Below the pieces are notes generated by a model. It had not been told where the DNA came from. It worked only from the letters and a program-made list of their open reading frames with translations, and ran no database searches. This document shows positions 6,549-14,128 of a stretch of DNA of 18,831 nucleotides, in pieces. The DNA lies in NCBI GenBank assembly GCA_016783865.1, contig JADHVS010000074.1, positions 1 to 18,831 on the forward strand. Direction: 5' to 3'. A program made the position numbers and the translations under genes. Source of the stretch: Bacteroidales bacterium. GTDB taxonomy: Bacteria; Bacteroidota; Bacteroidia; Bacteroidales; SM23-62. The number at the start of each line of letters is the position of its first letter. The first letter of the stretch is position 1.

Positions 6549-6553
6549 AAAAA

Positions 6554-6576
6554 GGCTGTCTTGAAATAAGACAGCC
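6554..6576. terminator. Bidirectional intrinsic terminator between manC and gldN
   Basis: GGCTGTCTT (6554-6562) and AAGACAGCC (6568-6576) form a perfect 9-bp stem with a 5-base loop. On the minus strand the hairpin is followed at once by seven Ts (complement of A6547-6553), a textbook terminator for the gld operon. On the plus strand it starts 5 bases after the manC stop, and a weaker T tract follows at 6586-6591, so it probably serves both genes. Confidence 0.88.
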
Positions 6577-6602
6577 CTTCTCAGTATTTTTGTTTTGAGA
6601 AG

Positions 6603-7502
6603 CTAGAATTCCCAGAGATCGTGTTCAAAGTTTCGTATGCTTTCTTTTATCCTTTCGGCTTCAAACATGGCATTCATCCCTTTAGCATATTTATCCACAC
6701 GCCGGTTTTCAAATACGTTGGATTCCTTGTAAATATAGCTGCTGAACCTTCGTTGATGAAACAGGTCGTCAAAGGAGATGCTTTGTGCATCATTATGCGG
6801 ATTAAATGCTTCCTGGCGTGACATATACCATCGCACTTCCGGATAGTAAACCCAGAACAGCGGTTCCTGCAGGATTTCACCTGTAGGTTCCTCCATCCCG
6901 GTGTTTTGATTCAGAAGCGTCCTTGGGTACACCCTCAGGGGGCATAATCCAATAATCCTAACACCAAGAGAAGAATGTTTCTTGTCGAAAAACCATTTTT
7001 CTTTTACCAGCATACTGGTCACGTCACCTTTTTTGATGTCAACCTGTGTCAGCACCATAACCCGGTTTCCGAGAGAATCGATCTGGGGCTCAATGATAGA
7101 GTCTACATCAAAACCTGCTATGGCCTCGGCATAACTGATTGGTTGCTCAAACTCGTAATCATTGTATGCATAATAGGCAAAGACAGGATGCCCTTCAACA
7201 GGTTCTTTAACAGCATCCATTAAGGTGGTCACAAGGTTTTTCCTATCCCCAATAGGCTTGTCAGGGAAATAAAGAGGGTGATTCATCTTTTCTCTCAGGT
7301 TGATCCTGCGCCAGACGGTTTTTTCCCACATCACATCCGCTTCTTTTACATAGGGATAAGGTATAGGATCCTTTTTTGGAATATGCTCTTTATCGTACAA
7401 TTCCGTTTTCTCATAGAGTTCAAGCTTCTGTGCACTGGTCGCAAAAGTTCCCAATATCGCTACTAACAGCATGTAAACCAGTAAAATACTTAGCTTTTTC
7501 AT
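6603..7502 (-). CDS. gldN: T9SS/gliding ring protein GldN (PorN)
   Basis: A 299-aa periplasmic protein that forms, with lipoprotein GldK, the ring complex of the type IX secretion system under the outer membrane. A signal peptide is clear (MKKLSILLVYMLLVAILG, cleavage near TSAQ, residue ~24). Family features are KKDPIPYPYVKEADVMWEKT (~42-61), KHSSLGVRIIGLCPLR (~175-190), PLFWVYYPEVRWYMSRQEAF (~214-233) and the segment about 242-265 with SFDDLFHQRRFSSYIYKES. The length is normal. It is the last gene of the operon, 15 bases after the gldM stop, and is followed by a strong terminator hairpin. No catalytic function is expected. The assignment rests on both sequence and gene order. Confidence 0.95.
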   Translation of the reverse strand: MKKLSILLVYMLLVAILGTFATSAQKLELYEKTELYDKEHIPKKDPIPYPYVKEADVMWEKTVWRRINLREKMNHPLYFPDKPIGDRKNLVTTLMDAVKEPVEGHPVFAYYAYNDYEFEQPISYAEAIAGFDVDSIIEPQIDSLGNRVMVLTQVDIKKGDVTSMLVKEKWFFDKKHSSLGVRIIGLCPLRVYPRTLLNQNTGMEEPTGEILQEPLFWVYYPEVRWYMSRQEAFNPHNDAQSISFDDLFHQRRFSSYIYKESNVFENRRVDKYAKGMNAMFEAERIKESIRNFEHDLWEF

Positions 7503-7517
7503 AACGCTGATATATTA

Positions 7518-9173
7518 TTAGTTTAATATAATTGGCAAAGTTCCAATATTTCGTGTCGATCCATCGGGTCCGACACATTTAATGTCATCCAGGTAGATCC
7601 TGGCTCCACTACCAAGATTCCTCAGTGTTTCCCTCATTTCTCCGGTAAAAGTACCATCTGTTGAATTCATTCTTTTAAAGAATCCCTGCACGGTGGCTCC
7701 CATCGTAAACGATGTTACTTTAAATGAAAGGTCAAACTCAAACCAATCGGGCATGGTAGCCTCGGGCCCGAATTCCTGCAGGACCTTACTCTTGGCATAG
7801 TTGCCACCTTTTTGTTTTGCCAGGGTTGCGAAGGGATCAGGAACGGGCCTTACACGAAACGGTTTGGATCCCATTGACCTGGATGTACCGTCAACATCAA
7901 CAGAAACACTAATATTACTTTCTCCGACTCTTGTTGGATTTACAATGTAACCGCTTCCACTCCTTTTAAAGGTACCGTTGGTCATACTGGGACGCAGTGC
8001 ATCGGCCGGATAACCGGGAACGGATATCTCAACCGGGTTATCGACACCAAGGTAGAATACATTCATTTTAGTCGGGGAAACCACCAGGCTGGGTTCTGAA
8101 ACCATGTAGCTGGCCGTAAATGGTTTTGAGGTATAAGACCCATCAAGCCTCTTCAGGCTGATGATTCCTCCCCATTGTTTATCGCCATTAGCACTGGTTT
8201 TAACCGTATATATGCCTCTTCCTCCGGCAACAGGTACTGAATCGTAGTCCTGACCAAGCGTACCTTTCATGGAATACTCAACCATACCTTGGTCATTAAT
8301 GGTTGAGTCATATTCACCTACATAAACGATTGGTTTTTGTGTGGTATCGAAGGCAGCCAGGAAGATCTTGGCCCTGTATTCATTTCCCCTGGTCACATTA
8401 TCGGAATTGGCAATGACCACAGGATCGATCTTATTGAATTTGAAAGAACCGGCTTCAATCATTGAATAGAGGTACCTGATAGCATCTGACTCTGCATTTC
8501 GGATATCACTTTGCAGTTTCGACATCAATGAAATAACAGCGATCAAAGGCAGGTGTGCAAAATGATGGTCTTCCCAGGTAGTTGGTAATTCGCCCTGTTT
8601 GCCATGACCACCACTCTCGGGATCTGAAGTGTCAAGGCTTCCCAATATAGATTCTCGTGTGGTGATTGCTTCCTCACTAATCAGAGAAAGAAGATAATCC
8701 CTGAATCCTTCCATTTCCCCTTTCAGTGCAAATCCTGCACCATCACGTGCCGCCCCGATCATTATTTCTGCCGGGACCATCGTGTTATCCAAACCTTTGA
8801 TGGGGTGATCAGGACTATGGTGTATTTCACCTTCTTGAATAACTTCTGTATCCTCGCCTTCGGATGCCTTTATGATCTCTACTTTAAGATTATGTACGTT
8901 TTCATATAATTCATCGGCACGTCTTTTCACCTCCATCGCTTTATCCAGCCAGGGTTTAGTCTTAGCTGGTTGTTCGGCGGCAGCCTGTTCGAAAGCAAAG
9001 TATGCATCTTTATTTTTAGAGATAAAATTTTCAGTGGTCTTAATCAGGCTTTCATCAATAAGGACAAAGGCATCAAGTACCTGTCGGGATACATTAAGTG
9101 CCAACATGGCCATCAGCACCAGATACATCATACCGATCATTTTTTGTCTCGGTGTTTCTTTTCCGTGTCCCAT
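7518..9173 (-). CDS. gldM: T9SS motor protein GldM (PorM)
   Basis: A 551-aa inner-membrane protein with one N-terminal transmembrane helix (~12-30, MIGMMYLVLMAMLALNVSRQ) and a long periplasmic part. In the known T9SS architecture, GldM dimers span the periplasm and turn inside a GldL pentamer, passing proton-motive-force-driven movement to the GldK/GldN ring. The N-terminus MGHGKETPRQKMIGMMYLVL is the family hallmark. A helical first domain (~35-240) is followed by beta-rich domains. The region around 110-140 (VIQEGEIHHSPDHPIKGLDN) is a charged, loop-like stretch that may vary between species. It is somewhat longer than the roughly 515 aa I recall for well-studied homologues. It lies between gldL (41-base gap) and gldN (15-base gap), clearly in one operon. 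Confidence 0.95.
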   Translation of the reverse strand: MGHGKETPRQKMIGMMYLVLMAMLALNVSRQVLDAFVLIDESLIKTTENFISKNKDAYFAFEQAAAEQPAKTKPWLDKAMEVKRRADELYENVHNLKVEIIKASEGEDTEVIQEGEIHHSPDHPIKGLDNTMVPAEIMIGAARDGAGFALKGEMEGFRDYLLSLISEEAITTRESILGSLDTSDPESGGHGKQGELPTTWEDHHFAHLPLIAVISLMSKLQSDIRNAESDAIRYLYSMIEAGSFKFNKIDPVVIANSDNVTRGNEYRAKIFLAAFDTTQKPIVYVGEYDSTINDQGMVEYSMKGTLGQDYDSVPVAGGRGIYTVKTSANGDKQWGGIISLKRLDGSYTSKPFTASYMVSEPSLVVSPTKMNVFYLGVDNPVEISVPGYPADALRPSMTNGTFKRSGSGYIVNPTRVGESNISVSVDVDGTSRSMGSKPFRVRPVPDPFATLAKQKGGNYAKSKVLQEFGPEATMPDWFEFDLSFKVTSFTMGATVQGFFKRMNSTDGTFTGEMRETLRNLGSGARIYLDDIKCVGPDGSTRNIGTLPIILN

Positions 9174-9214
9174 AAGCTAAATTATAAATTCAGTATTATT
9201 AAACTGAAACATTT

Positions 9215-10174
9215 TTACTTAACGGTCATAGCCGTCAGCATATTACCATAAATATTATTCAAGTCAGACAGGTTCTTGCTGAGCTTGGACATTTCTTCCT
9301 TATACTTTTCTGTTTCTTCAACGGAAGACTTCAGTTGTTTTAACATATGCTCGAGTCCTTTATACACCTCATCTGATCCTTTCATATGTTCGGTAGTACC
9401 TTTAATTTGGTGCTCATATGCTGAATTCAGCTCCTGCAGGTTTTTGTTGAGGGTAGCCAGTTGATCGGTAAATCCCTTATTTCCCTGGGAGATGTTTTCA
9501 TAATCCGATTTTAGTTTGGATGACAGATCGGTATATGAGCTGGCCAGGTTGGAACCTGACGTTGCGAATTTCTGTGCTATCTCCTTTCCAGATGTTGAGA
9601 TCAGCTCCGCAGTCTTGTTGTATGTGTCTGACAATGAGCTTACTGAAAGCGCAAGGTCATTGGTAGACTGACTGTAATTATTGGTTAGGGTACTCACGGA
9701 ATCGGCGGCTGCTTTAATATTGGTCAGATATTCCTGTGTAGCCACGGAGGCATTTGATATATCAACGATATTTGCTGCGGTTTTGTGCAGGCCTGATAAT
9801 CCCTCACCTAATTTTGTAATGGTTTCAGGTTGAATATCTGCCTGTTTGAAAAGGTCATCAAACTTTTCAAGTGTGACACCTCCTCTGCTGGCAAGAGCTT
9901 CGTCTTTGTATTCATCAAGTTCATCCGGATCGGTCATGCCTGCAAGTTCAGGATACACCAGGGTCCAGTCTAACTCTTCGTGCAGCGGCTCAAAGGCAGA
10001 AAAGAAAAAGATGACAGCTTCTACAAGCAAACCAGCTGTAATCATAATTCCCCCACCAGGGATATGCTGAATTTTAAACAGGGCCCCTAATATCACAACA
10101 GAAGCTCCGATACCATATAGTTTGGCCATAAAATTTTTCCAGCCAGCACTTTGTACAATTTCTGTAACGTTCAT
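9215..10174 (-). CDS. gldL: T9SS motor protein GldL (PorL)
   Basis: A 319-aa inner-membrane protein with two N-terminal helices (~16-33, KLYGIGASVVILGALFKI; ~42-60, GIMITAGLLVEAVIFFFSAF) and a long cytoplasmic C-terminal part rich in coiled coil and Ser/Thr/Asn (~110-319). GldL forms the ring through which proton flow is thought to drive GldM. Glu52 in the second helix is at the position expected for the conserved membrane glutamate linked to proton use in this family, and the loop KIQHIPGGG (34-42) is also typical. The C-terminal coil ends in SDLNNIYGNMLTAM. The gene follows gldK by 27 bases. The coil is longer than in the shortest homologues, which is common in this phylum as far as I recall. 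Confidence 0.95.
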   Translation of the reverse strand: MNVTEIVQSAGWKNFMAKLYGIGASVVILGALFKIQHIPGGGIMITAGLLVEAVIFFFSAFEPLHEELDWTLVYPELAGMTDPDELDEYKDEALASRGGVTLEKFDDLFKQADIQPETITKLGEGLSGLHKTAANIVDISNASVATQEYLTNIKAAADSVSTLTNNYSQSTNDLALSVSSLSDTYNKTAELISTSGKEIAQKFATSGSNLASSYTDLSSKLKSDYENISQGNKGFTDQLATLNKNLQELNSAYEHQIKGTTEHMKGSDEVYKGLEHMLKQLKSSVEETEKYKEEMSKLSKNLSDLNNIYGNMLTAMTVK

Positions 10175-10201
10175 ATTTACATAGGATTAAGGTTTCGACA
10201 A

Positions 10202-11596
10202 TTAATTATTACCAAGATATGACCTGACACACCTGAATCCAACATATGATGTGGCAGTATCCTGGTATTCATAGGTTCTGGTACTAACCTGGAGATAATA
10301 GGCAATATCTTTCCATGATCCTCCCCTGATCACTTTTCTTTTCATCACAGGGTCATCTTTGTCAGTTGCATTGTACTTATAATCAGGATTAAGATCATGA
10401 TAGAAGAAATAGGCAGATTCATCATATGAATTTGCACACCATTCAGCTACGTTTCCTGCCATATCGTATAAGTTGAACTCGTTCGGCTCATACAGACCTA
10501 CTGCAACGGTAGTGACACCTCCGTCAGGGGCATAATTACCGCGCAACGGTTTAAAGTTAGCAAGGAAACAACCTTCCTTATTCCGGGTATAAATACCTCC
10601 CCATGGATACATTGAATTACCCTGGCCGCCGCGGGCTGCATATTCCCATTCTGATTCGAGGGGGAGCCTGTAATTTTGCACAGGATAATCTCCTGAAGAA
10701 GTTAGCGCATTGTTAAGCAGCTGTGTCCTCCAGATGCAGAATGCGGTTGCCTGTTTCCATGTAATACCAACAATCGGATAATTATCATATGATGGATGCC
10801 AGAAATACATGGTGGCAATGGGATCATTGTATGAATAGGTAAAATCTCTCAGCCAGCATAACGTGTCGGGATATACATTAACAACGTCCTTCAGAATAAA
10901 AGATCCCCTGTTATCAATAGGCTGAACAGTTCCGTCGGGCATAATAATAGTTCCCTGATAGGTTCCCGGATCCTGGTCAAGATCATTCAGGTCCTCCTTA
11001 AACTCATTCTGGAAGGCATTGGCTCTTTTGGCAGCTTGTTGCAGATCGATCCAGAAATACCGGTAGTTCAACTTATGTACATTGATCTCTTTTTTTCCAA
11101 AGAACCTGTCATCCATAGCGTAATACAAATTATTGATAGCGTCCCTTACTTCTGCATTTTCCTCAATGAGCCGATTATCAATTTTCTGTTCCCAGTTAAT
11201 TATATGTTCCCTGCCATAAATATCTGCTTCGAGTGGCTGATCATAGGCATCGACTGTAATTCTGAATTCATCGGGAAGTATATCCCCAATCAGTTCTCTG
11301 GTTAAAGAGTCCTTCACCCACTTAATATATTGTCTGTATTCGTTATTGGTAATTTCTGTCTGATCGATCCAGAAAGGTTCAACTGTTACCGTTTTGCTAA
11401 AGTTATTCTGGGCAAACGGAACATCCTGATCGCTTGGTCCGGCATTATAACTACCTTGTGGAATAAACTCCATCCCAAATGGATCTGGTTCGAAATACTT
11501 CTTCCTTCCGGGTACTCCGGTTAATTCACCGGAATAATAATCACCGCAACTGCTGAAGAAACCAACTAGAATCCCGATAACAATTATTTTTTTCAT
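10202..11596 (-). CDS. gldK: T9SS lipoprotein GldK (PorK)
   Basis: A 464-aa outer-membrane lipoprotein with a lipobox-type signal (MKKIIVIGILVGFFSSC, lipidated Cys17). The mature protein has a formylglycine-generating-enzyme/SUMF1-like fold: FWIDQTEITNNEYRQYI (~74-90), a long family-specific insert (~95-260), then the conserved core WKQATAFCIWR (~279-289), ESEWEYAARGG (~316-326), NLYDMAGNVAEWCANSYDES (~371-390), VIRGGSWKD and VGFRCVRS at the C-terminus. In GldK the fold is structural: it builds the periplasmic ring with GldN. Automatic pipelines may call it a sulfatase-modifying factor. It is preceded by porP (93-base gap containing a T10 tract on the coding strand) and followed by gldL. Confidence 0.95.
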   Translation of the reverse strand: MKKIIVIGILVGFFSSCGDYYSGELTGVPGRKKYFEPDPFGMEFIPQGSYNAGPSDQDVPFAQNNFSKTVTVEPFWIDQTEITNNEYRQYIKWVKDSLTRELIGDILPDEFRITVDAYDQPLEADIYGREHIINWEQKIDNRLIEENAEVRDAINNLYYAMDDRFFGKKEINVHKLNYRYFWIDLQQAAKRANAFQNEFKEDLNDLDQDPGTYQGTIIMPDGTVQPIDNRGSFILKDVVNVYPDTLCWLRDFTYSYNDPIATMYFWHPSYDNYPIVGITWKQATAFCIWRTQLLNNALTSSGDYPVQNYRLPLESEWEYAARGGQGNSMYPWGGIYTRNKEGCFLANFKPLRGNYAPDGGVTTVAVGLYEPNEFNLYDMAGNVAEWCANSYDESAYFFYHDLNPDYKYNATDKDDPVMKRKVIRGGSWKDIAYYLQVSTRTYEYQDTATSYVGFRCVRSYLGNN

Positions 11597-11658
11597 AACA
11601 TTTGGTTGTTATTATGCAACGTATTGATTATTCAAGCATTTGATAAGCCTAAAATAAG

Positions 11659-11668
11659 AAAAAAAAAA
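11659..11668 (-). promoter_or_regulatory. T10 tract between porP and gldK
   Basis: Ten consecutive As on the plus strand give T10 on the coding strand, about 22 bases after the porP stop. Only an AT-rich palindromic stretch (AATAATTATA region) precedes it, with no GC stem, so full termination is unlikely. It may allow partial attenuation between porP and gldK, or be chance in AT-rich DNA. Confidence 0.25.
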
Positions 11669-11689
11669 TTAATAATTATATAGCATACC

Positions 11690-12640
11690 TTATAAAAATC
11701 TTATACTCTTATATTTTTGTGGTGTTTTATCCATACTAAGGCTAAAACAATATCCCACAGTAAATTCGTGTGATCCGCTACTATAATTTCCAATATCCGA
11801 CGTCGTAAAATCATAAGAATATCCAATCCTGACTCCGTTAAACAGCTCAAATCCAATAATACCGATCAATGCATCTCCGGCTCTAAGAGAAACGCCAGCC
11901 CAAAACTTTTTATTGTATCTGACGAGGGCTGAGGCATCAAACTGATTGGTTCGGCCATCTGTTTTTAACAGTACAGACGGCATTACTTCAAACATGGGAT
12001 TCGACAATTGCCATCTGTAGCCAGACAAAAGATAGTAATGTCTTCCGATATATGATTCTCTCTTGTCGACATACTTGATCTTGGGCCTGTTGACATGCGT
12101 GGAGGAAAGCCCGAAATAAAGATTGCCGGTTGTGTAATACACTCCCAATCCCATATCAAAAGTCATCCGGCTTTCGTCTGCATCAGGGATGGCCGGATCG
12201 CTTTCGGCAGAAACAAAATCTGAACCTAATTCAGTTGGTATCTGCCAGTCGGCTTCCAGGGCCTTGTTGATCAATCCCAGGTTCACACCAATTCCCAGGG
12301 TTCCAGGTCCAACATCCAGACGATATGCATAATATCCCGTAATACTTAAATTCTTGTCAAATGCAACATTATCGCTCAACAGGGATAAACCTACACCACT
12401 ATTAATACCAAATGGTTTTACGGGTGCGTTGGCCTGAAAGAACGATGTATTCGGGGCTCCGGTAAATCCTACCCATTGCTGACGGTTAGCAAGCGACATG
12501 CAAATCATGTCGGTGCTACCCACATAACCCGGATTAAAGTAGGACAGGTTATACATGTACTGACTAAAATGAGGATCCTGTTGTGAATAGGTTGTCATTA
12601 CAATGAGTAAAAAAACACAAAATAAACCACCCCTTTTCAT
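11690..12640 (-). CDS. porP: PorP/SprF family type IX secretion outer-membrane protein
   Basis: A predicted outer-membrane beta-barrel protein of the PorP/SprF family. Start placed at ATG 12640 (MKRGGLFCVFLLIVMTTYSQ), 316 aa, because this gives a standard signal peptide with cleavage after TYS; the frame stays open up to 12733, but that would put 31 extra residues (MLIKLVGEVY...) before the signal. The mature start QQDPHFSQYMYNLSYFNPGY is the family hallmark, followed by RQQWVGFTGAPNTSF, SLLSDNVA, and alternating beta strands to a C-terminal aromatic-containing end. The family works with T9SS substrates or surface proteins: PorP is needed for secretion in P. gingivalis, and SprF assists SprB in Flavobacterium. 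Placement directly ahead of gldKLMN matches the porPKLMN order of P. gingivalis, which favours the PorP role. Confidence 0.92.
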   Translation of the reverse strand: MKRGGLFCVFLLIVMTTYSQQDPHFSQYMYNLSYFNPGYVGSTDMICMSLANRQQWVGFTGAPNTSFFQANAPVKPFGINSGVGLSLLSDNVAFDKNLSITGYYAYRLDVGPGTLGIGVNLGLINKALEADWQIPTELGSDFVSAESDPAIPDADESRMTFDMGLGVYYTTGNLYFGLSSTHVNRPKIKYVDKRESYIGRHYYLLSGYRWQLSNPMFEVMPSVLLKTDGRTNQFDASALVRYNKKFWAGVSLRAGDALIGIIGFELFNGVRIGYSYDFTTSDIGNYSSGSHEFTVGYCFSLSMDKTPQKYKSIRFL

Positions 12641-12723
12641 ATACCAAAATTCAAAATGCTTAATCCTCTGTATTGCCTTTAAAAAAAGGTAAATTAAGTA
12701 AAAATATACTTCTCCTACAAGCT

Positions 12724-12747
12724 TTATTAACAAAAAGTTGTTAATAA
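12724..12747. promoter_or_regulatory. Perfect inverted repeat upstream of the porP-gld operon
   Basis: Arms TTATTAACAA (12724-12733) and TTGTTAATAA (12738-12747) are exact reverse complements separated by AAAG. It lies about 84 bases before the porP start. Either a repressor or activator site, or a 5' leader hairpin, would fit; no T tract follows on the minus strand, so a terminator for the upstream gene is less likely. Confidence 0.5.
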
Positions 12748-12868
12748 CAAGGGGGCCTTTTCAAGCCTTTATACCTCTTTTTCATAATAAGGTTACGCAG
12801 AAAAAATGGAATTATTATATAATTCAAATAAAAATGACAGAATAACTAAGAAGATATGGGGGAAATAC

Positions 12869-12889
12869 GGTTGCAGGTTGCAGGTTGCA
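12869..12889. repeat. Tandem heptamer GGTTGCA x3
   Basis: Three exact head-to-tail copies of GGTTGCA followed by one more G. It lies in the gap between porP and the ureohydrolase-like gene, beside the dispersed repeat. It is too short and too tight to be CRISPR; a slippage-prone microsatellite is the simplest reading. Confidence 0.75.
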
Positions 12890-12922
12890 GATTCACACCC
12901 TTCACTCAACTCTCACACCCGC

Positions 12923-12946
12923 TGATCACAGATCACCGTTCACTGA
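12923..12946. repeat. 24-bp dispersed repeat, copy 2
   Basis: Second copy of the sequence at 2604-2627 (23 of 24 bases identical), same orientation. It ends 3 bases before the stop codon of the minus-strand ureohydrolase-like gene (stop at 12950). The copy can fold as TGATC-ACA-GATCA, a shorter stem than copy 1. Confidence 0.7.
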
Positions 12947-12949
12947 TTA

Positions 12950-14113
12950 CTAATTAAGTTTCTGGTAGGCATTGAGCCAACGGTCGGGGATTTCCTGGTT
13001 ACAAGCCCTCTGATAATCGTCGTAAGAACACGATATCAGCACTTTACGCCTCCGGGTGTCGGAAATAACCGGAACTTCTATCCACCATCTTTCAGTATCG
13101 TTGCTCTTATAAAAAACGATCTCCTGCCGGGTTTGGCTCATACTTACAATAAACTTCTTGAACAGGGAGGAGCTGCCAGTTGGTGTTTCAAGTTTTCGTT
13201 GGGAAACACCTTCAAGGAAATACCAGATCATCTGTGCGGAAAGATGAGCCGTCTGACCATATGTATCATGCTCGGGAATAAGATTGAAGATTCCGAATGA
13301 AGTTAACTTATTACTCAAACCAGCATACCGGGAAATTTGGCATGCTTCCTCTGCATACAGCCCGTTTGGAGATGGATTCAAACATCCCGGAGCATCAGAT
13401 TGCCGGATTGCATTAAGGTCGAAGCTGACAAATCCGGCATCCCGGATAATAGGTTCAGTAATGGTAATATTTGTCCTGATATCACCCAGCCGGATGGTAT
13501 TGTGGAATTGTTGATTAAGAAATTCAAAATCCTGCCAATCCACAAGGTATTTCTGGTGCCCCAGATTGGTATAGTTATATAGTAATTCCTTTTTTCTCGA
13601 TAATATTGGGATCAGATATGAATCGGGGCTAACTTCATCAGAAATAATACCCATATCGAGACGGGAGTCAACAGTGGCAAAGCTGAACAGTGATTCCATT
13701 TTCTCGAAAGCCAGATAGGTCCCATAAGTGAGATCCTGACTCCCTCCAATAAGTACCAGTATAAGATTATGATCCAGTAATTCCAGGGTCACATCACGAA
13801 GGGCAAAATAGGAGTCCTGGACAGCATTTCCCGGTTTCAGGTTGCCAAGATCTATGATTTTCAGTTCATGATCCAGGCGAAACAACTGATACAGCTTATT
13901 CCTGATCAGATCAGGAGCAGTTGCTGATCCCCTGGTGCTTGCATTCCTGTCTTCGGGAATCCCAATGAGAGCTATATTATATCGGGATATGTTTTTAATC
14001 TCATTATCGGGGGTGTGGATGTCAATGTTCCTGCAAAAAACAGCCTTTTCTGACAGGTGATGGAATTCTGGCCTTTCAAGGCTGACCGGATCAAAATAAT
14101 CGTGCAGGTTCAT
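12950..14113 (-). CDS. Ureohydrolase-fold protein with degenerate metal site (arginase/formimidoylglutamase-like)
   Basis: A 387-aa cytoplasmic protein with the layout of the arginase/agmatinase/formiminoglutamase superfamily: YNIALIGIPED (45-55), RGSATAPDLIR (61-71), LIGGSQDLTYG (121-131), ATVDSRLD (146-153), RLGDIR (208-213), FVSFDLNAI (228-236) and FNLIPEHDTYGQTAH (276-290). Against the six manganese ligands of arginase, Asp149, Asp153 and Asp232 remain, but the GGxH histidine is Gln126, the DxHxD histidine is Arg151 and the second Asp of SxDxD is Asn234; the conserved Glu before the final Pro is Asn277. A normal binuclear manganese centre is therefore improbable, and the protein is likely non-catalytic or altered. 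Its ~85 C-terminal residues (303-387, with ERWWIEVPV) are extra. It follows topA by 15 bases (one transcript) and precedes the T9SS block. Pipelines would probably call it formimidoylglutamase; no histidine-degradation genes are near. Confidence 0.8.
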   Translation of the reverse strand: MNLHDYFDPVSLERPEFHHLSEKAVFCRNIDIHTPDNEIKNISRYNIALIGIPEDRNASTRGSATAPDLIRNKLYQLFRLDHELKIIDLGNLKPGNAVQDSYFALRDVTLELLDHNLILVLIGGSQDLTYGTYLAFEKMESLFSFATVDSRLDMGIISDEVSPDSYLIPILSRKKELLYNYTNLGHQKYLVDWQDFEFLNQQFHNTIRLGDIRTNITITEPIIRDAGFVSFDLNAIRQSDAPGCLNPSPNGLYAEEACQISRYAGLSNKLTSFGIFNLIPEHDTYGQTAHLSAQMIWYFLEGVSQRKLETPTGSSSLFKKFIVSMSQTRQEIVFYKSNDTERWWIEVPVISDTRRRKVLISCSYDDYQRACNQEIPDRWLNAYQKLN

Positions 14114-14128
14114 GAATATGAAAGAGAT

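Larger units (their letters stand above)
12641..12949. other. 309-bp gene-free gap with repeats upstream of porP
   Basis: No coding frame is supported here. The gap contains a perfect 10-bp inverted repeat (12724-12747), a tandem heptamer (12869-12889), two CACACCC words near 12894 and 12914, and copy 2 of the dispersed repeat (12923-12946). It should contain the promoter of porP-gldKLMN, but no TAnnTTTG element was found on the minus strand. Confidence 0.6.

Noticed and set aside
8872..9251. Two plus-strand frames antisense to the gldM start
   Set aside because: Both overlap the highly conserved GldM N-terminus and are Ser/Cys-rich as expected of shadows.
10202..11596. Sulfatase-modifying (formylglycine-generating) enzyme
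   Set aside because: The fold is shared, but the lipoprotein signal, long insert and place in porP-gldKLMN identify GldK, a structural ring protein.
12641..12733. Upstream extension of the porP frame (start MLIKLVGEVY)
   Set aside because: The extension puts a second hydrophobic stretch before a perfect signal peptide starting MKRGGLFCVF, and it overlaps the inverted repeat at 12724; 12640 is the better start.
12869..12946. Miniature CRISPR-like array
   Set aside because: The units are 7 bases without spacers, and no cas gene is present.
12950..14113. Functional formimidoylglutamase (hutG) of histidine degradation
   Set aside because: Key metal ligands are replaced and no other hut gene is present.
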